Origin: JACKBK01 sp963707275
Lineage (GTDB): Bacteria; Chloroflexota; Anaerolineae; JAAEKA01
DNA length: 64,000 nt
Direction: 5' to 3'
Assembly: GCA_963707275.1 (NCBI GenBank)
Contig: CAVPPH010000001.1
Coordinates: forward strand, 1,116,001 to 1,180,000
A program made the position numbers and the translations under genes. Positions 8,453 to 18,842 of the stretch are shown here, in pieces. A model generated the notes under the pieces. It was not told the DNA's origin. It did no database searches and worked only from the letters and a program-made list of their open reading frames with translations. Every line of letters begins with the position of its first letter. Within the stretch, counting starts at the first letter, position 1.

Positions 8453-9338
8453 TCAGCTCGTCATGTACTTGCCCAGAAAAAGCTCCAGCTGCTGCCGGGC
8501 CTGCTCCGGCCACAGGTTGGGCTGCGTCGTAATCCCATCCCTGAGCGCATCGCGTTGCGGGCTGGGACCAGCCTCAGCCAACATGCTGACCGCCTGGCGC
8601 ACCGCGTGGCGGGCTGTCTCGGTGTTCTTGTTGAGCATACGAATGATCGCTTCCACGGTCACCGGTCCTTCACCCTCGTGCCACACGTCGTAATCGGTGA
8701 CGTGCGCCATGACCGCGTAGCTCATCTCCGCCTCACGCGCCAAAAATGCCTCGGGTACGGTCGTCATGCCGATCACTGAAATGCCGAGCTGGCGGAAGAT
8801 GCGGCTCTCTGCCTTGGTGCTGAAACGCGGCCCCTCGATGGTGACGTAGGTGCCACCAAAGTGCGAGCGCGCGCCCGTCTGCTGGACGGCCCGGTAACAC
8901 ACCTCCGACAGATACTCACAGAACGGATTCGCTACCGAGACGTGGATCACAACTCCTTGCGTGCCGACCGCCGGATCATCGAAGTAAGACAGCGGGCGCA
9001 ACCGAGTACGGTCGTAGAGTTGATCGGGGACCACGAAGTCGCCCGGGTGGATCTGCTCCTGCAGGCTGCCGCAGGCGCTGACCGCGATCAGATATTCTAC
9101 GCCCAGCTTCTTGAAGCCCCATATGTTGGCGCGCGAGTTGAGCTGCGTCGGGCTGATGCGATGGCCGCGGCCGTGGCGGCTGAGGAAGGCGACCCGTTGG
9201 CCATCCATCGTACCGAGAATGTACGAGTCAGAAGGGGGGCCGAACGGGGTGTCGAGCGCGACCTCTTCCACATCCTTCAGTGCGCTGAGCGTCGTACACC
9301 CCGGTGCCGCCCAGCACGCCAATTCGAACAGGTTCCAT
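8453..9338 (-). CDS. mtnP: S-methyl-5'-thioadenosine phosphorylase
   Basis: A purine nucleoside phosphorylase-family enzyme that splits methylthioadenosine into adenine and 5-methylthioribose-1-phosphate for methionine salvage. Family motifs are ALDTPFGPPSD, LSRHGRGHRISPTQLNSRANIWG (phosphate and substrate loop), VSACGSLQE, YVTIEGPRFSTKAESR and IGMTTVPEAFLAREAEM, followed by DYDVWHEGE. The N-terminus lies in another frame: ATG 9338 reads MEPVRIGVLGGTGVYD, the phosphate-binding GGTG loop, and a frameshift near 9290 joins it to SALKDVEEV. The restored length of about 295 residues matches the family. Confidence 0.92.
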
Positions 9339-9367
9339 GTCAACACGTCCTTTCTGGCTGCTTCTGG

Positions 9368-10228
9368 CTACCAGAAGCCGGTTTCAACGCGGTATCCAGC
9401 CGCCTCGGCCGCGCTGGCTGTGGCGGCGACAATCTCAGCGTGCAGGCGCCCGTTGCTGGCTACCAGACCCTGCCGCTGGCGCACGTCAGGCTTGTTGTAC
9501 TGCAACGGGCGGCCCCAGCTGTCGCTGATCGCACCGCCTGCCGCCCGCAGAATCGCCTCAGGTGCACAGGTATCCCATTCCTTCAGACCCGGCGACGGAT
9601 GGATGTAGAGGTCGCAAACCGCCGTCGCCAGCAGGCCAACTTTCAAGCCAACGCTGCCGCTGGGGCGATCCTGGGTGATGCCAAGCTCCTGGCAGACGGC
9701 GCTGACCAGCGGGTCCCGGTGGGAACGGCTGGCCACCAGGCGCATGTCCACCGCCTGATCGATGGCTGAGACGGCCAGCGGAGCGGGTTGGCCATTGGTG
9801 ACGACCTCTGCGATAACTCCAGGCACGCCGCGGAACAGCATGTCAGCCACCGGTTGGTAGACCACGCCCAGAGCCGGCGCGCCGTCGATGGCCAGGCCCA
9901 CCATGACCGCGAACTCACCGATCTTGCCGATGAACTCCTTGGTGCCGTCCAGCGGGTCGATGATCCAGACCCGGCTGCGCGCCAGGCGATAGGTGTTGTC
10001 TGCCAATTCTTCGGCCAGAATGCCGTCATCGGGGAAGGCAGCGCGCAGCCCGGCTACCAAATGCGCATTCGCGGCGTGGTCCGCGGCGGTCACCGGGTCG
10101 TTGACTCCCTTCCAGGTGACTTCGACGCCGTTCTCATAGAAGGTGCGCACCAGCGCGCCCGCTTCGCGCACCAGCCGCTCGACCAGCGGCAACTCGTTAT
10201 CCAGCAAATCCTGATACTGCAAATTCAA
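9368..10228 (-). CDS. inositol monophosphatase-family phosphatase, CysQ-like
   Basis: A Li-sensitive, Mg-dependent phosphatase of the FIG superfamily, probably acting on 3'-phosphoadenosine 5'-phosphate or an inositol phosphate. Metal motifs are present: DPVTAADHAAN, ILAEEL, WIIDPLDGTKEFI and, near the end, EWDTCAPEAILRAAGG. I place the start at TTG 10228, preceded by CAGGAG. The in-frame extension upstream runs through the tmRNA terminator and the tmRNA itself, so it cannot be coding. The resulting protein has 286 residues, normal for CysQ. The KEFIGKIGEFAVMVGL segment favours CysQ over SuhB. Confidence 0.88.
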   Translation of the reverse strand: MNLQYQDLLDNELPLVERLVREAGALVRTFYENGVEVTWKGVNDPVTAADHAANAHLVAGLRAAFPDDGILAEELADNTYRLARSRVWIIDPLDGTKEFIGKIGEFAVMVGLAIDGAPALGVVYQPVADMLFRGVPGVIAEVVTNGQPAPLAVSAIDQAVDMRLVASRSHRDPLVSAVCQELGITQDRPSGSVGLKVGLLATAVCDLYIHPSPGLKEWDTCAPEAILRAAGGAISDSWGRPLQYNKPDVRQRQGLVASNGRLHAEIVAATASAAEAAGYRVETGFW

Positions 10229-10246
10229 TTGCTCCTGTCGTTCAAC

Positions 10247-10282
10247 AAAAACATGGGGCTGACCGTTGAGGGTCAGCCCCAT
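10247..10282 (-). terminator. intrinsic terminator of the tmRNA gene
   Basis: On the minus strand a perfect 12-bp stem (ATGGGGCTGACC and its complement, loop CTCAAC) is followed closely by TTTTT. It begins 4 nt after the tmRNA 3' end. Confidence 0.85.
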
Positions 10283-10285
10283 CCA

Positions 10286-10712
10286 GGTGGAGATGGCGGG
10301 AATTGAACCCGCGTCCGAAACATTCGAGCGAGAATATACTACAAGCTTAGTCGCTAATTGTGTCTTGGCTCTCCGACCCACCAGCGACAGCAGGTACCTG
10401 GAGAGGAAGTCGATTGCCAGACGCATCTGGCTCTTTTGCCAGGCCCATCGACGTCAGCCTGGCAGCATCTCTAACAGTTTATGACGGCTGGCTCACAGCC
10501 TGCGAGACACACTGTGAGGGTCGCCTCGACCCGTGGGCCGAGGAGGTGGCTATCTTCGCTTAGGCAGCGAGGGCGAAAGCCGCACTGCTGCGGGGGGCGA
10601 AGGTGAAAGCCTTAGTGTTGTTAGCACTTGTGTTTTTGCGCCTTTTAACGAGGTGGACGCACCTCGGCCTGCAATTCTCGGTCAGCCTGCCCCGTCGAAG
10701 CCGATCATCCCC
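10286..10712 (-). ncRNA. ssrA: transfer-messenger RNA (tmRNA)
   Basis: tmRNA rescues stalled ribosomes and tags the unfinished protein for degradation. The 5' end GGGGATGATCGGCTTCGACGG and the 3' end with GGGTTCAATTCCCGCCATCTCCACC form the tRNA-like domain: GGGGATG pairs with CATCTCC, and the T-arm GGGTTCAATTCC is standard. The CCA end is not fully encoded. About 70-80 nt from the 5' end an open frame encodes a tag of roughly 25 residues that ends AAFALAA before TAA, the usual degron tail. Length is 427 nt, slightly long. It has its own promoter and terminator, and smpB lies directly upstream on the same strand. Confidence 0.95.
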
Positions 10713-10723
10713 TGGCTGACCCA

Positions 10724-10751
10724 ATTATACCATAGGGCGCAGGCAAGTCAA
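10724..10751 (-). promoter_or_regulatory. tmRNA promoter
   Basis: On the minus strand TTGACT (10751-10746) and a perfect TATAAT (10729-10724) are separated by 16 bp. The -10 lies about 11 nt before the mature 5' end, which leaves room for RNase P processing. Confidence 0.8.
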
Positions 10752-10778
10752 AGCCGGGTTACTGCCACGTACCCGAAA

Positions 10779-10840
10779 AGTGACAGTCACTCTGGTCGCT
10801 GCTACCACTTCGGTGCGCGGCTACGAAAGTGACGGTCACT
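10779..10840. promoter_or_regulatory. two 13-bp palindromes between smpB and ssrA
   Basis: AGTGACAGTCACT (10779-10791) and AGTGACGGTCACT (10828-10840) share the form AGTGAC-R-GTCACT. Their centres are 49 bp apart. They lie upstream of the tmRNA promoter and just after smpB. A third copy of the core lies at 33810-33822. They look like sites for a dimeric repressor or activator. Confidence 0.45.
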
Positions 10841-10853
10841 TGCGCAGACGAGG

Positions 10854-11321
10854 CTAATGATACATCTCCTTGAGCGCGCGCCGCATCTCGCGGTCGTGGT
10901 CGTGCTTGGCGATCGTGTCGCGTTTGTCGTAGAGTTTCTTGCCGCGCGCCAGCCCGAGCTGCACCTTGGCTCGGCCGTTGCGGAGATGGATCTGGAGCGG
11001 AATCAGCGTCCAGCCTTTCTCCTGGATTTTGCCGTGCAGCCGCAATATCTCTCGGCGGTGCATCAACAGCTTGCGTTCGCGGCGCGGCTCATGATTCTCG
11101 CGGTTGCCGTGGCTATAGGGCGACACATGCGCGCCGATCAGCCAGACCTCGCCGCCGCGGATCATGGCGAAGCTGTCTTGCAGGTTGACCCGACCGGCGC
11201 GGATCGACTTGATCTCCGTACCGGTCAGGACTATGCCCGCCTCGAATGTCTCTTCAATGATATAGTCGTGGCGCGCCTTGCGGTTCGACGCCACGACCTT
11301 GACGTCTGATTTCTCTTTCAT
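10854..11321 (-). CDS. smpB: SsrA-binding protein SmpB
   Basis: SmpB binds tmRNA and carries it to stalled ribosomes. The protein starts MKEKSDVKVVASNRKARHDY, continues with the family core EETFEAGIVLTGTEIKSIRAG, AHVSPYSHGNRENHEPRRERKLLMH and GLARGKKLYDKRDTIAKHDHDREM, and ends in the charged helix RRALKEMYH that enters the decoding centre. I chose ATG 11321 because the residues before it overlap the end of the ctpA gene and do not belong to the family. It is 155 residues and intact. Its RNA partner ssrA is the next gene, and the upstream protease gene ends 5 bp before it. Confidence 0.96.
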   Translation of the reverse strand: MKEKSDVKVVASNRKARHDYIIEETFEAGIVLTGTEIKSIRAGRVNLQDSFAMIRGGEVWLIGAHVSPYSHGNRENHEPRRERKLLMHRREILRLHGKIQEKGWTLIPLQIHLRNGRAKVQLGLARGKKLYDKRDTIAKHDHDREMRRALKEMYH

Positions 11322-11325
11322 GGAC

Positions 11326-12776
11326 CTACTGGCTGGGCTGTTCGAGGCCCAGCAGGTACTTGACCGCTTCCAGCAGCTGTACGTCATCCGTCGTGCCGCT
11401 GTCTTCAGCCGCTGGCTGGACCTCGATATCAGGCACCAGCCCTTCTCCGTGGATCAGCCGGTCGTTGGGCGTGAACCAGCGCGCCGTGGTGACGCTCAGC
11501 ATCGCGCCGTCGCTCAGTTGATGTGGTACTTGCACAGACCCCTTGCCAAAGGTCGTTGTTCCCATCAGCACGCCGCGGCCCGTGTCCTGCACAGCGCCGG
11601 CCAGGATCTCCGACGCGCTGGCGCTGCCCTCGTTGACCAGGACGACCAGGGGGATGTCAAACGCACGCCCCTTGCCGGACGCGTCGTAGGTTTGCTCCTC
11701 GCCATCCTTGAATCGCTCGATCAGGATCGGTCCGGACGGCACAAACTCGCTGGAGATGTCCACCGCACTGCGCAGCAGGCCGCCGGGATTGCCGCGCAGA
11801 TCCAGCACGAGGCCAGTAGGATTTTCCGCGAGCATCTCGTCCAGTGCAGCGCGTACCTGGGCGACCGCCGGCGTGCTGAACTCGCCCAGCCGCAGATAGG
11901 CGATGCCGTCGTCGCGCAACTCGTACTCGACCACCGGGATCGAGATCGTGTCACGCGTTACGGTTACGTCGCGCGCCTCCTGCTCCGGCGACTTGATTCC
12001 CAGCACCACATCCGACCCCTTGGGGCCGCGAATCAGGCTGATGGCATCGGAAAGCGCCAGGTTTGAGACATCCTCGCCGTCCACCGTCAGGATGACGTCA
12101 TCGCGACGAATGCCGGCGTTCCAGGCGGGCTGGCCCTCGAAAGGCTCCACGATGCGCACGCCGCCCGCCTTCCGCTTCAGCCACGCGGGCGCCGATCCCC
12201 TCGAACGATCCGCTAAGACCCTCGTTGAAGAAGCGCGCCTGCTCCGGGTCGCGCAGGAAGGTGTAGTCGTCGTCGAGGCGGAACATCACGCCGTTGATCG
12301 CGCCGTAGGTCAGCCGGTCAGCGGCAGGAAGTGTGCCGTACTCCTGCTCCAGGATGCCAAGCACCGCCGCGATCACCTCGTCAGCGGTCGCTTCGCGATC
12401 CAGTTCAGTGTCAGTCTCGCGTTCAGCGGCGCGCAGCATGCCGGTCACCAGGCCGCCTACCATCTCAGGGGTATCGGGCAGCTCGCCGTAGTAGTCCTTT
12501 TCCAGCGCGCTCCAGGCTTCCCAAAGCAGGTCGAACTCCTGCGGGACATCGCCGCCCTGGTTCAGGAAGGGAAGGGCACTGGCAGAAGCCGGCGCAGGCG
12601 GTGTGTCGGGGCGAACCAGCGCGCTCGCTGCGCTGGAGGCATACTGCGGCGCCGTCGACGCGCCCGGTACCAAAGCCGGTGCCGAAGCCGGCGACGAATG
12701 TCATCCCACCCAGCAATACGATGATAGCAATAATGCCAATCCACTGCCAGGCCACAAGTCGTTTCGAGTTGTTCAT
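11326..12776 (-). CDS. S41 family C-terminal processing peptidase (copy 1, frameshifted)
   Basis: A membrane-anchored serine protease of the CtpA/Prc group that trims extracytoplasmic proteins. The start (MNNSKRLVAWQWIG and a TM helix), the helical linker region (EFDLLWEAWSALEKDYYGEL) and the PDZ-S41 body lie in three frames, with shifts near 12660 and 12160. The PDZ domain reads PFEGQPAWNAGIRRDDVILTVDGEDV. The catalytic Ser is in NEGSASASEILAGA and the general-base Lys in TTFGKGSVQ. The restored protein has about 480 residues. The smpB gene follows 5 bp downstream, and a paralogue lies just upstream. Confidence 0.9.
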
Positions 12777-12897
12777 TACGTTCCTCTGCTAAATCTGCCA
12801 AAAAGTTGGTGGGACGGCGATTGAGATCTTCCTGCTTCCACGCACGCTATTTGCGCTCTACTCGAACGCCCACAAGCGGCGATGCTACACACGGGCG

Positions 12898-14116
12898 CTA
12901 ATTCTGCGCCACGTTGCCTGTCAACAGTCGAATTGCATCGGCCAGCGGCGCGTCGATGTCATCCTGGTGCGGTGCCTCGACATTCGGCGACAGGCCGACG
13001 CCGTTGATCTCGTGGCCGTTGGGCGTTTGCCAACGCGCCACGGTGACATGCACCGACGAGCCGTCGCTCAGGTCACGAATAAGCTGCACCGAGCCTTTGC
13101 CGTAGGTTTTTTCACCGACAAGCTGCGCCGCGGCCGCGATCCTGGAGCGCGCCAGCCACGATCTCGGCCGCGCTGGCGGTCGCACCGTCTACCAGTACCG
13201 CCGTGGGCCAGTTCGGCGCGCGGCGGACGTTCTCGACGCGGTAGGTCTCGCGGCTGCCATCGTTCTTGCGCTCGAAGAGCACCACGCCATCGTTTAGAAA
13301 GCGGCTGGCCACATCGATGGACGACTGCAGCAGCCCGCCGCCGTTGTGGCGCAAGTCCAGCACCAGGAACGAGATGCCCTGCGTTTCCAAATCCCCAATG
13401 GCGCTGTCCAGTTCGTCGGCCGTGCGTTCGGTGAACTGGCGGATCGCAATGTAGCCGACCTTGGGCGCTTCCTCCAGCACGCGCCATTCGACCGATGGCG
13501 TCTCGACCCGCTCGCGCACGACGGAAATGGTCAACAGATCGGGAATGTCACCGCGCCGCAATTGCAGCTCGACCGGCTCGCCGATTGGCCCGCGGATCAT
13601 ATCCAGCACCTGGTCCTGGCTCAGTTCGGGCGTGATGCCAGTCCCGTTGACCGCGACCAGGATGTCGCCTTCCAGAATGCCTGCCAGCTCAGCAGCGCGG
13701 CCCGGCATTGGTTTTAGAACGATGTTGCCGGCGTCGTCGGTCGAAACCCAGGCACCGATGCCGCCAAATTCGCCGCTCAGGTTCTCCTTCTCGCGCTGGC
13801 GCGGCTGCGGCTCGACGAAATAGGTGTACGGGTCATCGTAAGACTGCGCCAGACCCTGGATCGCTGCATATGTGCGCTGCTGGTCAGCTGGCTGGTCGCC
13901 GAAGAAGTCGCGCTGCAACACATGCCACGCCTCCCAGAAGACCCGAAACTGCGCCGGTTCACTGCCTTCAGAGGTTGCCAACTCCGCCAGCGGGTTTCCG
14001 GGAGAGCCGGTCTCGCCCTGGCTCGTCAGCCAGTGTGTACCGAATCCCGCCAGAAACACCAGCGCAAGGGTTGCGATAACGAGTATTGTAAGTCCAAGAC
14101 TGCGAAATCTATCCAC
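12898..14116 (-). CDS. S41 family C-terminal processing peptidase (copy 2, frameshifted)
   Basis: A paralogue of the preceding gene with the same architecture: a signal anchor (FRSLGLTILVIATLALVFLAGFG), the DPYTYFV linker, a PDZ domain (GILEGDILVAVNG) and the S41 fold. Catalytic residues are the Ser of DGATASAAEIVAGA and the Lys of EKTYGKGSVQ. A frameshift near 13140 falls between these two motifs. The restored length is about 405 residues, shorter than copy 1, mainly in the linker. The 120 bp between the two genes hold no other gene. Tandem CtpA paralogues may have different substrates. Confidence 0.9.
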
Positions 14117-14167
14117 GTGTCAGTTGCTGCTCTCGTCCAATTGCTTTGTTTTGTCAGGCAAGGAGGC

Positions 14168-14197
14168 ATTGTATCACAGGCGCGAAGGCCACCACAA
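14168..14197 (-). promoter_or_regulatory. possible promoter of the ctpA-ctpA-smpB operon
   Basis: On the minus strand TTGTGG (14197-14192) and TACAAT (14173-14168) are separated by 18 bp. They lie about 50 bp before the ATG at 14116. Confidence 0.4.
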
Positions 14198-15045
14198 ACC
14201 ACGCGCTTCCTGCTTGCAGTTGAAGTATATATCGGGTGAGGCGCCGAAGCCGTGGTCAAACTTCCGGTTGCTGGCCTCGGTTATGCTACAGTCCGGTTAT
14301 TCGCGTAGTGGTTTAGCGTAAATCGGGTAGTAGGGCACACTTGAAGAGGTGTCGATCAACAAGTCCGGCGCTACGGATTGCGGTGTAACTCATCACAGGC
14401 TGCGGCGTGCGGAGAGTTCGTCCTGAGCGGCGCAATGAGGCACGCCGACACGGTCAACAGCGCTGCGGTTACAGAAATGAACCGGACTTGTGTGACGTGG
14501 CGCGCCGCAATATGTAAAGTATTGCGCTGGGCAACGCTACAGGATCGTAAACGGGAGAATAATAAGACATAACGATCATAGTGTGTACATCGATGCATCT
14601 CGCCAGAAGACGCCCTCTTCTATGGCACTTGAACGCAGCCTTCGGTATTGTTGGTTGTCAGCAGTTGTGTGCCAGACGGCGCTCAACAGTAGTCCGTGAC
14701 TTTGCAGTTTCGCTGTCTGCTGAAAATCGCCTCATCAATGCTCGCCGGTTCGCTGCTTCGCTGTTACACGGGCTGCTCCGCCACCAGTATTTCCCGACGC
14801 ACCCCTGCCTGTTATCTTTCGCGATGTATTATGTAAATTACTTGCAGTGCAGCGGTTGCTGAGAGATGCACTTTGATCCTGGCGCCGTTCAGTTGACCAT
14901 CGTTTCGCGAGGCGCCGGGAACTTGCGGAACGGTTTCCCTGCGCCTGAGGCGATTGCAGCTACCGGGCTTATCAGCGACTGCAGGCTGGAAACCCGGAAG
15001 ATCAAGCTAACGTCAAATAACGCCACTTCGCTGGCCTGTCTGGCC
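14198..15045. other. gene-free stretch, lower GC
   Basis: These 850 bp carry no reading frame with recognisable protein features, tRNA or terminator. The base composition is visibly less GC-rich than the flanking genes. It separates the protease operon from the 3' end of the large metalloprotease gene. It may hold a 3' untranslated region, a decayed gene or an unrecognised RNA. Confidence 0.4.
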
Positions 15046-18000
15046 TCACGGGCACGCCATTCCCCAGACAGAGGTCACGGCCGCCACGTCGAGTATGTCG
15101 TTCACCCCGTCGCAGCCGCCAGTGGCGCGGCAGTCGACGTCGGACGAGACCGTCAGCCCGCCGCCGGACTGGTACTGGATCCAGGCGCCTGCCACGGTGA
15201 TGATGTCATCCACATCGATCGTGGTCGAGGTCACACCGCACGAGCAGTTGACATCAGCCCAGAAGCAGGACGCGCCTGGCGATCGTGAAGTCGCTGTTGG
15301 AGACATCGAAGAAGATATTGGCGGCGCACGAGACGCGTACACGGGCTGTGGTCGTGTTGGTGTTGGGCACGGTGATGCTTTCCGCGCCATCGTTGGTTGT
15401 ATTGCTCGCCAGGACAATCGGATAGGTGAGACCGCCGTCGGTTGAAAGGTCGATGTCGACCGCAGCGCAATTGACTGGCGCGGCCGTGGTGCCAGCGACA
15501 TCCCATGTGACATTCTCAGCGGTGTTGGCGGTCCACGGTACTGACGTGTTGGGCACTGAGACCAGGAACGGGCCCGCGTTGGTAGCTAGCAGCACGGTCG
15601 TGTCGGCGCTGTCAACACCGCCGTTGCCGTCACGCGCAGTGAAACGGAAGTGGAGCGAAAGCGGGTCCGCGTTGACTTCCGTGAACCCGACATAGTCGGA
15701 CGTGGGGAGGAACTCCGAGAAGCACTCCTTGATCGGGATCGACACCGGCGGCGCGATCGGCCCCGTCGGGCATGCGCCTGTCTCGGCGTTGGTGTTGTTG
15801 TCCAGAATCTGCTGCAGATCCGGGAACACGCGCGCCGGGTCGGTCGTGAGTTGGTTCTCGCCTGGCGGGTTGTAGATCAAGCGGATCGGTGACTACCGCC
15901 GGACTTCGGGGAACATTGCGAACAACGGCCCGTTGAGTTTGGTGTCATGTCAGAAGCGATGTGCCTGTTGAGCCGCCACGGTCGTTTTGTTCCCAGCTGT
16001 AGAGCATGGTGTCGCCGTCGGCGTCGGTCGCGCTGCCGGTGAGGGCGAACGGCGTCCGCAGCGGGATCGTGCACCGAGTCAGGCGCCGTCACGACCGGGA
16101 TGGCGTTACCGGTTGGCGTGATGATCCCGCCCTGGTTGTCCACCGGGCCGCCCTTGTCGGTCTCGCCGAAAAAGCCGCTGGCGCCGGCGCTCAGGTTCGT
16201 CAACGACAGCAGTGCAGGCAGGTTGGTCAAGGCAAGTGTACCGCCAAACGTCACCTGGAACCCGTTGACGCTCGGCGAGCCGCCTCCGCCAAAGTTGGCG
16301 ACCGTTACCGTCGCCCCCGCTGGCCAGCCGGCGATCGCCTCGATCGCGGCCTTGATCCCGGCGGAGGTGTAGTTCACCCCGTTGGTGATCAGGGCGGAGT
16401 CGGTGCCGTTGTAGTTGATGGTGAACGAGTCGAACGCGCCGCCGTGGTTCGTCTCCTCTACGGAGGCGAAGCAGCCGCCGCAGCTCAGGTTGACGAGTTC
16501 GATGTTCGGCACGTCGAGCCCGGCCGACGCGCCGCTGTAGGTGACCGTGAAGCCGGTCGAGGTCGCGCTGCTAACGGTGACCGTGCCGGCGAACCCGGCA
16601 ATGGCGTTGATCGCGGCGGTGAGATTCGCGGCGGTGTAGGGCAGGCCGCTCCCGCCGATCAGGGCCGAGTCGTTGCCGCCGATCCGTACCTGGAACGGCG
16701 AGATAGAAGGTCACGGTGCCGCCGCCGGCAGGGGCGAGGCCGGCACTCGTGTGGGTGTACTCGAGGCTGCGCGGCGTCGGCACGGCCGTGATCGTCCATG
16801 TGCCGTTGTACGCGCCAGCGCCGCTGATTGCGACGACATCGCCAACCGAACGACCGTGCGCCAGCCGAGGTGCTGATCGTGACTGTGTTGCCGACTTGCG
16901 TGGCGCCCGGGCTCGGCGAGGGTGACCGTGCCGCCGCCGGAGGTGGCCAGCCCAGCAGTGGGGTTGGTGTACTGGAACGACCGTGAGGTCGGAACCGCGG
17001 TGACCGTCCACGTGCCGTTGTAGTCGCCGACGCCGACACCGGCGATCGTGACCGTGTCGCCAACCTGGAGCGTGTGCGCGGCGCCGGTCGCGATCGTGAC
17101 GGTGTTGCCGTTCTCTTCAGCGCCGCCGCGCGAGGTCGCGCTCGGCGCGGCGTTGACGTCGAGGCTAAGCGGCTGGATCGTCGATGCTTGCGAGTAGCCG
17201 GGGCCGAACGTCACGACCTGGATTTCATTGCCGCCGCCGAAGTGCAGCAGCGAGGCCGTCTGGACTTCGTTGATCGCGGCCTGGTTCGAAGACGTGTAGG
17301 TTGAAATCTCCTGTAGGCTGCGTTGCGAGAAGTAGGGGTCGCTGTGGGCCTGGAGGTCGTCCGTCAGGCAGATGCCAGCGTAGGCCATGACGGAGGAGCC
17401 GCTGCCAGGCTCGACCGAGTTGGAGGCGCTGCGGTTGCCGCCGGAGCAGTTGAGCTGGTTGCCGTTGAAGGGGTGGTTGCCGCTGAACTGATGGCCCATC
17501 TCGTGCGCCACATAGTCCACGGCGAAGAAGTCGCCGACCGGCGTTGGGATGCCGGTGCAGCCGCCCGCCTTGGCCGACCGACCGACGACGCCGAGGTTAG
17601 CGACGCCGCCGCCCGGCTGACCAAGCGCCAGGTGGCCGATGTCGTAGTTCGACGCGCCGATGATCTGGCCGATGACGTAACGGGCACGCGAGGTGCTGGA
17701 GCAGCCGGTGACCTGCGACTGCGTAAAACAGCCTGCAGTTCCACAGGGTCCGTTTGGAGCGGTCGCCTGCGCGCATGTGTCCAGGTTGAGCAGGTCGTTG
17801 TTGGCAACCAGTACCATGAAGATCGAAAGGTCCTCTTCGTAGATCTGGTTGACCCGGTTGATCAGCGTGACCTTGGCCGGCGGTAACATTGGCCGGACCG
17901 CCGAAGTAAGTCGGCGTAGCCCGGGTCGGTGATCAGGGCAAGCCGATAGGTCCGCAGGACATCGCCGGTGGGTGGGTTAGAGGTCGAGTCGACATCGTGT

Positions 18001-18701
18001 TCGGCGATAGTCAATGATCAGCAATGGGTGCCATCACGCTCGACGAAGCCGCCGTGCGGATCCTCGACCAGGTCACGCCCAAAATAGGTGACGTAGACGC
18101 TATCGTCGAGATGGTAGTACGGATCGATGTACCACGCTCCCTGCGGCGAACGAACCGAGGCGTGGAAGCCAAGCGGCGTGAGGTCGAAGCGGATCGTGGC
18201 AGCCGTGTTGTCGACGCCGCGTCCGCGGTAGGTCTTGATTTCCGGATGCTTCACGGCCAGCCCGGGCTCCATGATCGGCGATTCCTGAACGGTGAAGCGC
18301 TCGAAGCCACCGCAGGGGTTCGGCAGCGACAGGACCAGCGGATCAGCTTGCGCTGCGTCGCTGTATTGCATTGGCGCCGTGGCAAGCAGCGCAGCCATGC
18401 CAGCACGGTTCAACGCATAGGCTGTGAAGAGAGGACTGGCTTGACCTACGACCTGAGCGCCTGCCCCGGTAGGCAGAGCCGCGATCTGTCGAGGGGATAC
18501 GCCACAGAGTTCTCCCCAGAACCTTCGGAGAGACCGCTTAGCGCCCAGTCCGGCGGAGTGAGCGGAGTGCACGCCTGGTTCGGCGACGGATCACCTCGCT
18601 CGACGGCGCCGGCACTCGCTTGTGGAGCAGTTTGCAGCGCGAACCACCGCTATAACAGCGGCTATGATCAGACCCGACAACAACCGGTGAAACAGCTTCA
18701 T
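15046..18701 (-). CDS. secreted reprolysin-like zinc metalloprotease with dockerin-like C-terminus (multiply frameshifted)
   Basis: About 1,215 residues in at least eight frame segments. ATG 18701, preceded by AGGAGG, starts a signal peptide (MKLFHRLLSGLIIAAVIAVV). A propeptide-like region (GRGVDNTAATIRFDLTPLGFHA and SVYVTYFGRDL) follows. The catalytic domain has the zinc motif HEMGHQFSGNH (HExxHxxGxxH) and a Met-turn candidate in SGSSVMAYAG. Two copies of a domain with GNTVTI, YNGTWT and SGGGTVT motifs follow, then PDVTAPDSVH-like and Fn3-like regions. The end (ADVNCSC, DVDDIITVAGAW, DVDC, GVNDILDVAAV) resembles paired calcium-binding dockerin repeats. It is probably an extracellular protease that docks on a surface complex. 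Shift sites include about 18600, 18010, 17885, 16905, 16500, 16060, 15890 and 15270. Confidence 0.82.
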
Positions 18702-18842
18702 TCGAGGCCTCCTGGTTCTTGAACCTATTCGACTGGGGAGATTCCAGACCAGCTATGTCCTGGTCGCTTGAAGGGAGTGATTAAAGCACTGATTGCGTGC
18801 AGTCGGCGAACAAAGAAGGCCGATCGGTGGTTGAGCGTCAGG

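Noticed and set aside
10286..10426. N-terminal extension of the CysQ-like protein
   Set aside because: The open frame continues upstream, but this DNA is the tmRNA 3' half and its terminator. TTG 10228 with CAGGAG is a better start.
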